DNA of 64,000 nt from Hyphomicrobiales bacterium. GTDB taxonomy: Bacteria > Pseudomonadota > Alphaproteobacteria > Rhizobiales > Methyloligellaceae. The DNA is taken from positions 149,217 to 213,216 of the forward strand of contig JAJFHP010000023.1 in assembly GCA_021775555.1 (NCBI GenBank), read 5' to 3'. Positions 8,568 to 17,428 of the stretch are shown here, piece by piece. The position numbers and the translations under genes are program-made. Position 1 is the stretch's first letter. Every line of letters begins with the position of its first letter. A model generated the notes under the pieces. That model ran no database searches and was not told where the DNA came from. It saw only the letters and a list, made by a program, of their open reading frames with translations.

Positions 8568-9756
8568 CCCATAACTGGTTTAGCGCATCGATGAGGTGAT
8601 CCATGTCTTCATCGGTGTGTATGGGGCTGGGCGTCAAGCGAATGCGCTCGGTGCCACGAGGCACAGTGGGATAGTTTATGGGCTGCACATAGATATTGAA
8701 GCGTTCCATCAGTGCATCAGTGAGTGATTTGCAAAGCACAGGATCGCCAACCATAACGGGGACAATATGACTTGGGTTGTCCATCACCGGTATCCCGGCT
8801 TTCTTCATCCGCCGTTTCAGGGTTCGAGCGCGCTCCTGATGGCGCTCGCGTTCAATCTGGCTCACTTTCAAATGCCGCACACTGGCAAGAGCACCGGCCA
8901 CGATTGCGGGCGCCAGTGATGTGGTGAAAATAAAACCCAGGGCAAACGAGCGAATGGAATCGACAATATCAGCACTTGCAGCGATATAACCGCCCATAAT
9001 GCCGAACCCCTTGGCAAGCGTACCCTCAATCACGTCGACCTTGTCCAGCACGCCGTCCCGGTCTGCAATTCCACCGCCACGCGGGCCATACAGGCCAACA
9101 GCATGAACTTCGTCCAGATACGTCAGTGCTCCATACTTTTTGGCAAGGTCACAAATATCTCCAATCGCCGAGATATTTCCATCCATGGAATAAACCGACT
9201 CGAACGCAATAATCTTCGGCGTATCCCGGTCATATCCCTGCAACAACTCTTCCAGATGCAATAGATCGTTATGACGCCAAATTTCCTTTGGACCACCACC
9301 ATGACGAATGCCCTCAATCATGGATGCATGATTTTTTTCATCCGAGAAAATAACGCAGCCCGGTAGCAGCTTAACCAGCATGCTGATTGAAGCATCATTG
9401 GCGATATAGCCCGAAGTGAAGAGTAGTGCGGCTTCCTTACCGTGAAGATCTGCGAGTTCCGCCTCAAGCTCCACGTGATAATGAGTCGTACCGGAGATAT
9501 TGCGGGTCCCGCCAGAACCCGCACCTGCTGTATCGATGGCATTGTGCATTGCCGAGATGACATTGGGATTCTGTCCCATGCCCAGATAATCGTTGGAGCA
9601 CCACACCTTGATATCGTGCTGCTCATCAGCGTTAAAACGATGAGCATTAGGGAAATTGCCGCACTTACGACGTATATCGGCAAATTCCCGGTAGCGCCCT
9701 TCGTGCTTAATTTCCCTCAGGGCGTCTGCGAATTTTTTATCGTAGTCCATCGCCAT
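8539..9756 (-). CDS. hemA: 5-aminolevulinate synthase (C4 pathway)
   Basis: HemA condenses glycine and succinyl-CoA to 5-aminolevulinate, the first committed step of heme synthesis in alphaproteobacteria. The 405-residue PLP enzyme has [14 protein letters not shown] at about 53-66, [10 protein letters not shown] at 81-90, the cofactor Asp in [10 protein letters not shown] at 215-224, and the Schiff-base Lys at 249 in [13 protein letters not shown]. The length and lysine position match well-studied C4 enzymes. It is transcribed alone or with the small overlapping downstream gene. hemB lies about 5 kb away on the other strand. Confidence 0.97.
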   Translation of the reverse strand: MAMDYDKKFADALREIKHEGRYREFADIRRKCGNFPNAHRFNADEQHDIKVWCSNDYLGMGQNPNVISAMHNAIDTAGAGSGGTRNISGTTHYHVELEAELADLHGKEAALLFTSGYIANDASISMLVKLLPGCVIFSDEKNHASMIEGIRHGGGPKEIWRHNDLLHLEELLQGYDRDTPKIIAFESVYSMDGNISAIGDICDLAKKYGALTYLDEVHAVGLYGPRGGGIADRDGVLDKVDVIEGTLAKGFGIMGGYIAASADIVDSIRSFALGFIFTTSLAPAIVAGALASVRHLKVSQIERERHQERARTLKRRMKKAGIPVMDNPSHIVPVMVGDPVLCKSLTDALMERFNIYVQPINYPTVPRGTERIRLTPSPIHTDEDMDHLIDALNQLWGEMDLRRAA

Positions 9757-9806
9757 CCCTCGATCTTTTTCACCATTCTCATGAAGAGCGCGGCATCAAT
9801 CCTGAA

Positions 9807-9825
9807 TGTACTTCTCTATAGTACA
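9807..9825. promoter_or_regulatory. Inverted repeat upstream of hemA
   Basis: TGTACT and AGTACA (9807-9812 and 9820-9825) form a perfect six-base inverted repeat with a seven-base spacer, 50-70 bases upstream of the hemA start. Position and symmetry fit an operator for a dimeric regulator. It does not match the Fnr/FixK box (TTGAT-N4-ATCAA) or an Irr-type box that I would expect for heme genes. A short repeat like this can also occur by chance. Confidence 0.3.
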
Positions 9826-9898
9826 AAGCTTATAACCATTCCAATACTGAGGAAAGTTCACTTTCCCGGCATGGGTGATAATGACGCGGACCAGACTC

Positions 9899-9930
9899 AA
9901 AAAAGCCACCGCGAGCAATTTCACGGTGGC
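9899..9930 (-). terminator. Intrinsic terminator after ldtP
   Basis: On the minus strand a GCCACCG/CGGTGGC stem (9905-9911 with 9924-9930, loop of 12) is followed by six T residues (9904 down to 9899). It lies about 40 bases beyond the stop of the L,D-transpeptidase gene and separates it from hemA. Confidence 0.7.
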
Positions 9931-9969
9931 ACTTTCTCATAAACTGATTTTGGTGACTTTGATCTATAT

Positions 9970-11259
9970 CTAATAAGCCGAGGCGGTCGCTCCTACGCGA
10001 TCACGTCCATAAAGATCACGCCGAAAGTTAACGGTTCCGTCCTTTGTCGCCCATGCGGTGACGTATACGAAATAAACCGGAACACGCCGATTCAGGCCGA
10101 CATCCTTGCGGACGCCCGTCTGTTTCATCTGGGTAACTTTACCGACATCCCAGCCACCGTTGGCCTCAAGCAGCCATGAAACCAGTTGCTTTACGTTCTG
10201 TACGCGCACGCAGCCTGAACTATGCGCCCGGAAATTCCGGGAAAACAGGCTCTTGGACGGGGTGTCGTGCATGTAAACCGAATGGGCATTGTGAAAATTG
10301 ATTTTCACAAAACCCATGGAATTGTCTTTCCACGGTTGCTGCCGGTAGGCGTAGCCGTAAACGGCAGAAGAATTCCAATTGATTTTTCTCGGGTCGAGCT
10401 TGCGGTTCCCGCTATAGGCATCAATACGATACTCACTGAGAATATCCTTGCCGCGGCGCGCATACATCTTCGCCTTGGGTACGAGATCCTTACGCACGAT
10501 ACTTTGCGGAATATGCCAATAGGGGTTGAAATTTATCTGGTGGATTTTAGAACGCAGTATGGGTGTACGGCGATCCACCTTGCCGACAACCGCAGCATGC
10601 CTTGAGACAACCTGATCGCTCTGAACGGCTTCTATTTGCGCAGCGGGAATATTGACCATGACATATTTTTTAGCGGCCGATCTGGTCAGCGTGCGCAGGC
10701 GAGCTAGATTCGTCTTGAGCTGATTCAATCGAACCTTGGCCGACACGTTGAGCGCCATGATGGTCGGTTTATTGACGACCCCGGTAGGCGTCAGGCCATT
10801 TCTGTGTTGATATCGTTTCACGGCCTCGGTGAGATAATATCCGTATAATTTGGAATACCCGCTGCCAGCTTGCAGGTCGCGCGTCAATTCCAGTCGCCTT
10901 CGCAGTACCACCACTGCATGGTGGCGCACACCTGCGCGCAACTTCATCATCGGCAATGGCTTCCACCCGCCTCTGACCACGATAGCGTGATAATGCTTTA
11001 TTGTGGCCTGGAGAGGCGCAATGTTCGATTTTGAAAGTGTCGGATAGCCCTTTGCCGGCTGTGATTCCAGCTTCCGTCCAATTGAGCGGTCAAATGACTG
11101 TTCATATGACGAGCCGCGTGCATTCCAGGTTTTACCCCAGTCTTCAGAACCGACATCAGCGCTGGAAGTACCCGTGCACAACACCGCAAATGCCAGCGCC
11201 AGCGGCGCTGTCAGTTTCGGGTTTTGATCATTGTACCTACGCAAATACTTAAATGGCAC
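9970..11259 (-). CDS. ldtP: L,D-transpeptidase (LdtP-type)
   Basis: This periplasmic enzyme cross-links peptidoglycan stems through 3-3 bonds or attaches proteins to them. The YkuD catalytic motif is clear: HDTP, then HSSGCVRV with the nucleophilic Cys about 80 residues from the C-terminus. A peptidoglycan-binding-like helical segment (TEAVKRYQHRNGLTPTG) lies before it. I favour a GTG start at 11259 with AGGA eight bases upstream, which gives a basic n-region and a hydrophobic signal (LTAPLALAFAVLCTG). The frame stays open to an ATG at 11304. The gene lies next to an LdtR-type regulator; in Liberibacter and Sinorhizobium this pair is known to be functionally linked. Confidence 0.88.
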   Translation of the reverse strand: MPFKYLRRYNDQNPKLTAPLALAFAVLCTGTSSADVGSEDWGKTWNARGSSYEQSFDRSIGRKLESQPAKGYPTLSKSNIAPLQATIKHYHAIVVRGGWKPLPMMKLRAGVRHHAVVVLRRRLELTRDLQAGSGYSKLYGYYLTEAVKRYQHRNGLTPTGVVNKPTIMALNVSAKVRLNQLKTNLARLRTLTRSAAKKYVMVNIPAAQIEAVQSDQVVSRHAAVVGKVDRRTPILRSKIHQINFNPYWHIPQSIVRKDLVPKAKMYARRGKDILSEYRIDAYSGNRKLDPRKINWNSSAVYGYAYRQQPWKDNSMGFVKINFHNAHSVYMHDTPSKSLFSRNFRAHSSGCVRVQNVKQLVSWLLEANGGWDVGKVTQMKQTGVRKDVGLNRRVPVYFVYVTAWATKDGTVNFRRDLYGRDRVGATASAY

Positions 11260-11437
11260 TGTTACATTCCTCACATCCGGACCCCTTCCGGGCAGCAGAA
11301 ACACACGCTGCAGTTCCTATCATTAGTTTTTCCGGGTTAACAAAACACGACCGAGTGTCCCATTTGTGTTTTTAACACGCCTGAACAATCGAGTCGTGAA
11401 CGCCATTATGCCTTCTGCGTGGCACGCTAGTTACGGA

Positions 11438-11448
11438 TTTTGTCAAAA
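11438..11448. promoter_or_regulatory. Candidate operator upstream of ldtP
   Basis: TTTTGTCAAAA is a perfect 5-1-5 palindrome about 180 bases upstream of the proposed ldtP start, in the gap between ldtP and ldtR. It could be a site for the neighbouring MarR-family protein or part of a promoter. I cannot compare it with the published LdtR motif from memory. Confidence 0.3.
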
Positions 11449-11500
11449 CTGGGGGGTGTTCGGATTTTCTGGGGATGAGTGATGATTATTTCAGCCAAAT

Positions 11501-11530
11501 AAAAAACCCCCGGAGCCAAAACTCCGGGGG
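11501..11530 (-). terminator. Intrinsic terminator after ldtR
   Basis: A perfect nine-base stem (CCCCCGGAG at 11507-11515 with CTCCGGGGG at 11522-11530, six-base loop) is followed on the minus strand by six T residues and then ATTT. It lies 28 bases past the ldtR stop and should separate ldtR from ldtP transcription. Confidence 0.88.
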
Positions 11531-11558
11531 ATAAGTCAGCCTACAGATGCAGTGGTAA

Positions 11559-12065
11559 TTACAGCCGATAGCGTATTTGGTTTGCCCAGAATTTCTCAAG
11601 GCTGAACAAAGCCGTGTTCATTTTATCCAAATCGCTATCATCAACTCCGCCAACTTGTTCAAGCGACGTCATTTGCCGATTGTACAATTCATGGATGACG
11701 TCACAAACTTCCTTGCCTTTGTCCGTCAACCGAACGCGCACCGACCTGCGGTCGCTTGTAGAGCGCTCGTGGTGAATATAACCGGCTTCGACCAGCTTCT
11801 TCAGATTATAGGAAACGTTAGACCCCAGGTAATAACCCCGGCTTCTCAACTCGCCCGCGGTCAACTCGGCATCGCCGATGTTGAACAGTAACAGCGCCTG
11901 AACGCTATTTACTTCCGAACGTCCAATTCGTTCAAATTCGTCCTTGATGACATCAAGCAACAGGCGATGCAGCCGCTCGATCATCCGTAGTGATTTGAGA
12001 TAGTGCCCTTTAAGTTCTTCTTTTTGGGGCACCGTCTCATGACCCATATCCAAGGCGACGCTCAT
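11559..12065 (-). CDS. ldtR: MarR-family regulator, LdtR-type
   Basis: This 168-residue winged-helix protein has the MarR layout: an N-terminal dimer helix (residues 18-45), helix-turn-helix with TAGELRSRGYYLGSNVSYNLKKL (split: TAGELRSRGYYLGS, NVSYNLKKL) at about 72-95, and the wing with the Asp-Arg-Arg motif (STSDRRSVRVRLTDKG) near 105-120. Residue pattern and adjacency to an L,D-transpeptidase identify it as the LdtR type, a regulator of ldtP and stress tolerance in Rhizobiales. An AGAGGCAGG ribosome site precedes the ATG. It has its own upstream gap of about 110 bases and a strong terminator. Confidence 0.85.
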   Translation of the reverse strand: MSVALDMGHETVPQKEELKGHYLKSLRMIERLHRLLLDVIKDEFERIGRSEVNSVQALLLFNIGDAELTAGELRSRGYYLGSNVSYNLKKLVEAGYIHHERSTSDRRSVRVRLTDKGKEVCDVIHELYNRQMTSLEQVGGVDDSDLDKMNTALFSLEKFWANQIRYRL

Positions 12066-12134
12066 GACCTGCCTCTTTTGTTTGATAGTCTCCCCTTATG
12101 ACGAGGACACTACAGGAGGCGAGCTAAAATGAGC

Positions 12135-12162
12135 TTAAGAGGAAGGCTTAAAATACTCTTAA
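12135..12162. repeat. Inverted repeat between the hydrolase gene and ldtR
   Basis: TTAAGAG (12135-12141) and CTCTTAA (12156-12162) form a perfect seven-base inverted repeat with centres 21 bases apart, about two helical turns, upstream of ldtR. It could be an autoregulatory site for LdtR, or a weak hairpin ending the upstream hydrolase transcript. There is no T-run directly behind it. Confidence 0.3.
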
Positions 12163-12177
12163 TGCATTCAATTAATT

Positions 12178-13242
12178 TTACTCGAATGGATTTATAAGCC
12201 TGAAACCATTGCCCTCGGGGACTGCGAAACATGCTTCCGCCATGTCATCGCTCACATCTTCGAGAGACGCTGGAGACCAGTTGGGTTTTCCGTCCTTATC
12301 GATAAGAAGCGCGCGAATGCCCTCATACATCTCCTCACCAGATAAAAATACCCGCGCGATGCCGGCCTCCAACTCCAAAGCTTCATCCAGCGAAAGCCGG
12401 CCAGTTTTACGGACCTGACGGAAGGCCACCTTCAGACTTAAAGGAGAATTCCTGGCGATGGTCCGGGCAGTTTCAGAGGCCCATTCGGCTTCCGCTCCGC
12501 TGGCATTTTCCAATGAGGCCAGGATCTCCTCAACGCTATTGCCGGAAAAATGCTGATCGATCTGATTCTGTATCTGCAGCAAGGAGGAAGGTCCGGGGTC
12601 AACATGCCGCCCGTCCAGGGCCGGGTCAATTGGCTCTGCCTCACACATGACGGAAATGATAGCCTCAAACTGCGAAGCGTCGATGCAATGGGTGAGAAGA
12701 CCCAGCGCATAGGCATCGGCGCGATCGATCTGGATTCCTGTCAACGCCAGATAGAGGCCGATTTGACCGGGCATGCGAGGCAGAAAGTGCGTGGCTCCGA
12801 CATCGGGAAAAAACCCGATAGCTGTTTCGGGCATTGCAAATCGGTAATTTTCACCGGCCACCTTGTGTGTTCCGTAAAGGGAAATTCCCACACCTCCACC
12901 GAAAACGTAACCGTCCATCAGGGAGACATGCGGTTTTGTGAAACGGTCGAGTGTCCAGTTGAACTGATATTCGCTGGCATATTTTTCCAGGATCGTGGCC
13001 GTCTCCCCTTCCGCGCGCCACTCATAGAGGGCTTTCAGGTCGCCACCACTGCAGAAAGCCCGTCCGCCCGCAGATCGCAACACCACGCCATAGATGTCCG
13101 CGTCCCCCGCCCACTCGATATATTGGCTCTCCATCTGCGCGATCATGGCGTAGTTCAGCGCGTTCAAGGCCTTCGGACGGCTCAATGTTACCAGGCCGCA
13201 GCGATTCTTCTGTTCCAACAGGATGTCCTGAGTCTTGCTCAT
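12178..13242 (-). CDS. 3-hydroxyisobutyryl-CoA hydrolase / enoyl-CoA hydratase family protein
   Basis: A crotonase-fold protein of 354 residues, the length of the 3-hydroxyisobutyryl-CoA hydrolase branch used in valine breakdown. The oxyanion-hole segments FCSGGDLKALYEW (63-75) and GYVFGGGVGIS (111-121) are present. So are the hydrolase-type acid residues in MPETAIGFFPDVGATHFL (Glu139, Asp147). The C-terminal ECH_2 extension ends with the usual EGIRALLIDKDGKPNWSP motif. Other crotonase activities cannot be excluded from sequence. It lies upstream of ldtR on the same strand, without an obvious functional tie. Confidence 0.85.
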   Translation of the reverse strand: MSKTQDILLEQKNRCGLVTLSRPKALNALNYAMIAQMESQYIEWAGDADIYGVVLRSAGGRAFCSGGDLKALYEWRAEGETATILEKYASEYQFNWTLDRFTKPHVSLMDGYVFGGGVGISLYGTHKVAGENYRFAMPETAIGFFPDVGATHFLPRMPGQIGLYLALTGIQIDRADAYALGLLTHCIDASQFEAIISVMCEAEPIDPALDGRHVDPGPSSLLQIQNQIDQHFSGNSVEEILASLENASGAEAEWASETARTIARNSPLSLKVAFRQVRKTGRLSLDEALELEAGIARVFLSGEEMYEGIRALLIDKDGKPNWSPASLEDVSDDMAEACFAVPEGNGFRLINPFE

Positions 13243-13350
13243 ATGTTTCCCACCTAACGAATACCTTTATATTGATCGGATGGAGCTATACATCGGGCCT
13301 GAAAAAGCTCAAGGCGCTCATTTGCCGCGAGTGAAAAAATAACCAACGCA

Positions 13351-14274
13351 ATGGGATTTAAAATGATGAGCCGGCACGCCCTTAGTTACCCAGCCAAGGC
13401 GTTCTGCGTTTGCCTGGCAATCATGGCATATACAAAGGCGGTGAGCGCCCAGCTAGCACCTTCACCCGATGCGGCCAATGAGCCCAGACCAATACCATTG
13501 CCGGATCGCAACCCTGCACGGCTGTCACAATCTCTTCATCCAAGTCAAATCAAGGTCGCTGACTGGACCGCGCAGGATATCCAGGCGGCTATGGACAGGT
13601 GCGGCATGATGTTGGCCGGCACAGGTGTAGTCTACCGGCACCTAGCCCCTCTGCGAGATGGACAATGCGGCACCCCTGCTCCCATCGAATTGTCAGCCAT
13701 CGGGTCCAGCCCGTCAGTGGCAATAACGCCCCCGGCCCGTGTGACATGTGGACTGGCGGCTTCGTTGAGTGCATGGTCGGACACCATTCTGCAGCCCGCA
13801 GCGCGCATGCATCTTGGGGAAACGATAACCGGCATCCGAAATGTAGCATCCTATGTCTGCCGAAATCGGTACAACGCGCCTGACAAGCGCATATCTGAGC
13901 ATGCCCGTGCCAATGCGCTCGACATGGCCGCGTTCAAAACCAATGCCGGGAACTGGATAACAGTTCTGGAAGATTGGGGTTTGCCGCCAGAGCTGCGCAC
14001 TGAAACACCTGTCCCTCAAGTCAGTGGCGTTACTGCTACTCAACCAAGTGCAACCTCAAGCCCATCAAGCGCCCCCACACCAGTTGACAAGGGACAGGCC
14101 ACCTCACCTGTAGAGCACCCGGAATTCAGCTCTGCATCCGCTTTTCTATTTGGCATCCATAAGGCGGCCTGCTCACTTTTTGGGACCGTGTTGGGTCCAG
14201 AAGCAAACGATGCCCATAAAGATCATTTCCATTATGATCTGGCAGAGCGAAGCCATTCGAACTATTGCGAGTAG
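13351..14274 (+). CDS. Secreted extensin-like family protein
   Basis: The N-terminus has a signal peptide (hydrophobic run AFCVCLAIMAYTKAVSA at about 17-33); the true start may be the ATG five or six codons in. The mature protein has the extensin-like C-terminal domain. Cysteines recur at about 84, 106 and 133, followed by VCRNRYN and ISEHARANALDMAAF. After a Pro/Ser/Thr-rich linker (about 225-260) it ends HKDHFHYDLAERSHSNYCE. The SEH..A.A.D and DHFHYD pattern resembles the metal site of M15 D,D-carboxypeptidases, so a wall-modifying role is possible but unproven. It is divergent from the hydrolase gene at 13242. Confidence 0.8.
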   Translation: MGFKMMSRHALSYPAKAFCVCLAIMAYTKAVSAQLAPSPDAANEPRPIPLPDRNPARLSQSLHPSQIKVADWTAQDIQAAMDRCGMMLAGTGVVYRHLAPLRDGQCGTPAPIELSAIGSSPSVAITPPARVTCGLAASLSAWSDTILQPAARMHLGETITGIRNVASYVCRNRYNAPDKRISEHARANALDMAAFKTNAGNWITVLEDWGLPPELRTETPVPQVSGVTATQPSATSSPSSAPTPVDKGQATSPVEHPEFSSASAFLFGIHKAACSLFGTVLGPEANDAHKDHFHYDLAERSHSNYCE

Positions 14275-14363
14275 CCAAGGCCGCGTGACGGATATTAGCT
14301 ATTGCCCGTGAACACACTGGCGAGTGCGGTTCAGCAATGTTAGCTTGGCGCATCTGTTCGTAA

Positions 14364-15461
<1,098 letters not shown>

Positions 15462-15462
15462 C

Positions 15463-16728
15463 GTGGCGACTCCTGCAAAAAACAACACCGGTTTCGCCAC
15501 CTCAATGGCGGATATCGAGGCGGCTGCGGCAGCCCTGGTGGGGCAAGTGGTGCGCACACCTCTGATTGCTGCGCCGAAACTCTCGAACCTAACCGGTGCG
15601 GAAATTTTTGTGAAATACGAGAATTTGCAATTCACCAATTCATTCAAGGACCGGGGGGCTTACCTGAAGCTGTCATCACTCAGTGATAATGAGCGCAAGC
15701 TTGGTGTCATTGCCATGTCGGCCGGCAATCATGCGCAAGCGGTTGCCTATCACTCCGGACGCCTTGGAATACCTTCGGTCATCGTCATGCCGGAGGGCAC
15801 TCCGTTTGTAAAAGTTGGCAACACCGAAGCACTCGGGGCAAAAGTTGTGCTTTCAGGTGAAACACTTTCCGAAGCGCGCATAAAAGTTGACGAAATTGCT
15901 GCGGAACAAAACCTTACCCTGGTCCATCCTTATGATGACCCGCTAGTGATGGCTGGACAGGGCACAGTTGGACTTGAAATCCTGGCGGACAATCCCGACC
16001 TCGACATGCTTATCATTCCAATTGGCGGCGGCGGTTTAATTGCCGGTTGTGCCGTGGCGGCAAAGGCACTCAAGCCCAGCCTTGAGATCATCGGTGTGGA
16101 GGCGGAGCTGTTCCCTTCCATGTATCATGGCATCCGAGGCGAGGAACCCGTGTGCGGTGGAAACACGTTGGCCGAAGGCATTGCGGTCAAGGCCGCCGGA
16201 GCCCTCACTCTGCCCGTGGTCAAGGAACTCGTATCAGATATTATCCTTGTCGATGAAACCGCAATCGAACGCGCCATTTGCACCTTCCTCACAATCCAGA
16301 AAACCATGGCGGAAGGGGCCGGCGCTGCGGGTTTGGCGGCCCTTATGAAAGAACCGGACCGGTTCAGGGGAAAGAAAGTCGCCATTGTCCTCACTGGAGG
16401 TAATATTGACCCGCGTATGCTCGCCTCCATTGTTGTGCGCGGACTTGAACAAGAAGACAAGATCATCTCCATCAGAATTATAATTGCCGATCAGCCTGGC
16501 GTGCTTGGCAATATCGCCAGTTTGCTGGGAGAAGCCGGCGCCAACATCCTGGAAGTCTCCCACCAACGCATGTTTCTTGACACGCCGGCTAAGGGCGCAA
16601 CCCTGGATTTCGTCATCGAGACAAAGGACGCCACACATGCCTCGCTGGTGATGAAGAAAATCAGTTCAGCCGGGTTTAAGGTAGAGCGTCTTACAGAAGG
16701 GGCGGGATCTGATTTTGGCGCCTATTAG
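15463..16728 (+). CDS. Threonine ammonia-lyase with ACT domain
   Basis: A PLP-dependent enzyme that deaminates threonine to 2-oxobutyrate. The cofactor Lys lies in NSFKDRGAYLKL, and the glycine-rich phosphate loop is IPIGGGGLIAGCAVA. A C-terminal ACT domain (from IISIRIIIADQPGVLGNIA onward) suggests amino-acid feedback. With a single ACT domain and about 420 residues it fits the ilvA/tdcB-like short form; I cannot say whether it is biosynthetic or catabolic. The start is a GTG directly after the hemB stop, or the ATG at 15505. The frame is also open upstream within hemB, which I regard as non-coding. Confidence 0.9.
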   Translation: MATPAKNNTGFATSMADIEAAAAALVGQVVRTPLIAAPKLSNLTGAEIFVKYENLQFTNSFKDRGAYLKLSSLSDNERKLGVIAMSAGNHAQAVAYHSGRLGIPSVIVMPEGTPFVKVGNTEALGAKVVLSGETLSEARIKVDEIAAEQNLTLVHPYDDPLVMAGQGTVGLEILADNPDLDMLIIPIGGGGLIAGCAVAAKALKPSLEIIGVEAELFPSMYHGIRGEEPVCGGNTLAEGIAVKAAGALTLPVVKELVSDIILVDETAIERAICTFLTIQKTMAEGAGAAGLAALMKEPDRFRGKKVAIVLTGGNIDPRMLASIVVRGLEQEDKIISIRIIIADQPGVLGNIASLLGEAGANILEVSHQRMFLDTPAKGATLDFVIETKDATHASLVMKKISSAGFKVERLTEGAGSDFGAY

Positions 16729-16819
16729 ACGTCAACCCATCGACACTCCCTTGCCTCATGGGGCTTTTATCACCATATAAAACAGCGAAATTACTACTTT
16801 GAGAGAAAGGGCTTTCTCC

Positions 16820-17362
16820 ATGTCAGGCACAGTGCAATCAGGTTCAGGCCAAGGCAGTTCCGGACAGCTTGACTTTGACGCTTCTGACAAACCGCATGCT
16901 TACGATGCTGTGCGGCAACGCGAGTATTTTGAAGGTGTTGTTGGAAGGCGCATTATCGCGTTTGCGATTGATATCGCGATCATCCTGGCACTGACCATCG
17001 CTGTCTACTTGCTGCTGTTGGTCGCCGGCATCTTCACTCTGGGATTGACCTGGCTGTTGTTTGGTGTGGCCTTTCCAGCCGTCGCCCTCACCTACAACGC
17101 CTATACCTTGAGCCGGCCGCAATCGGCGACGATCGGTATGCGCTCAACCGACCTGCAAATGCGGACTTGGTATGGCGCACCAATGTACGCCCTGCTCGCG
17201 GCCTTCCACGCCCTGCTCTACTATTTCTCGGTCACCATTTTTACGCCGTTCATACTGCTTATAGCCCCGTTTAACAGCCGCAAGCGTTGCTTGCACGATT
17301 TCCTTGCTGGAACTGTAGTGATCAACACTGATGCCCGCGCCAAGTCTTACAAACACACATGA
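16820..17362 (+). CDS. RDD-family membrane protein
   Basis: About 180 residues from the ATG at 16820, which is preceded by GAGAGAAAGG; a TTG 21 bases upstream is a poorer start. After a soluble, Gly/Ser-rich N-terminus, the RDD signature (EGVVGRRIIAFAIDIAIILALT) opens the first of about three membrane helices. The other two are near residues 75-95 and 115-140. RDD proteins are integral membrane proteins of mostly unknown role, some suspected of ion exchange. The final NSRKRCLHDFLAGTVVI block is typical of the family. Confidence 0.85.
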   Translation: MSGTVQSGSGQGSSGQLDFDASDKPHAYDAVRQREYFEGVVGRRIIAFAIDIAIILALTIAVYLLLLVAGIFTLGLTWLLFGVAFPAVALTYNAYTLSRPQSATIGMRSTDLQMRTWYGAPMYALLAAFHALLYYFSVTIFTPFILLIAPFNSRKRCLHDFLAGTVVINTDARAKSYKHT

Positions 17363-17428
17363 ACTAACGTGTGAACATTTATCCTTTACGGGCGACATCA
17401 AACTGATTCTGGCCCCATAATCGCCGAC

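Noticed and set aside
12550..13257. A 235-codon plus-strand frame opposite the crotonase-fold hydrolase gene
   Set aside because: It is antisense to a clear family member with intact active-site motifs and is protein-unlike in composition.
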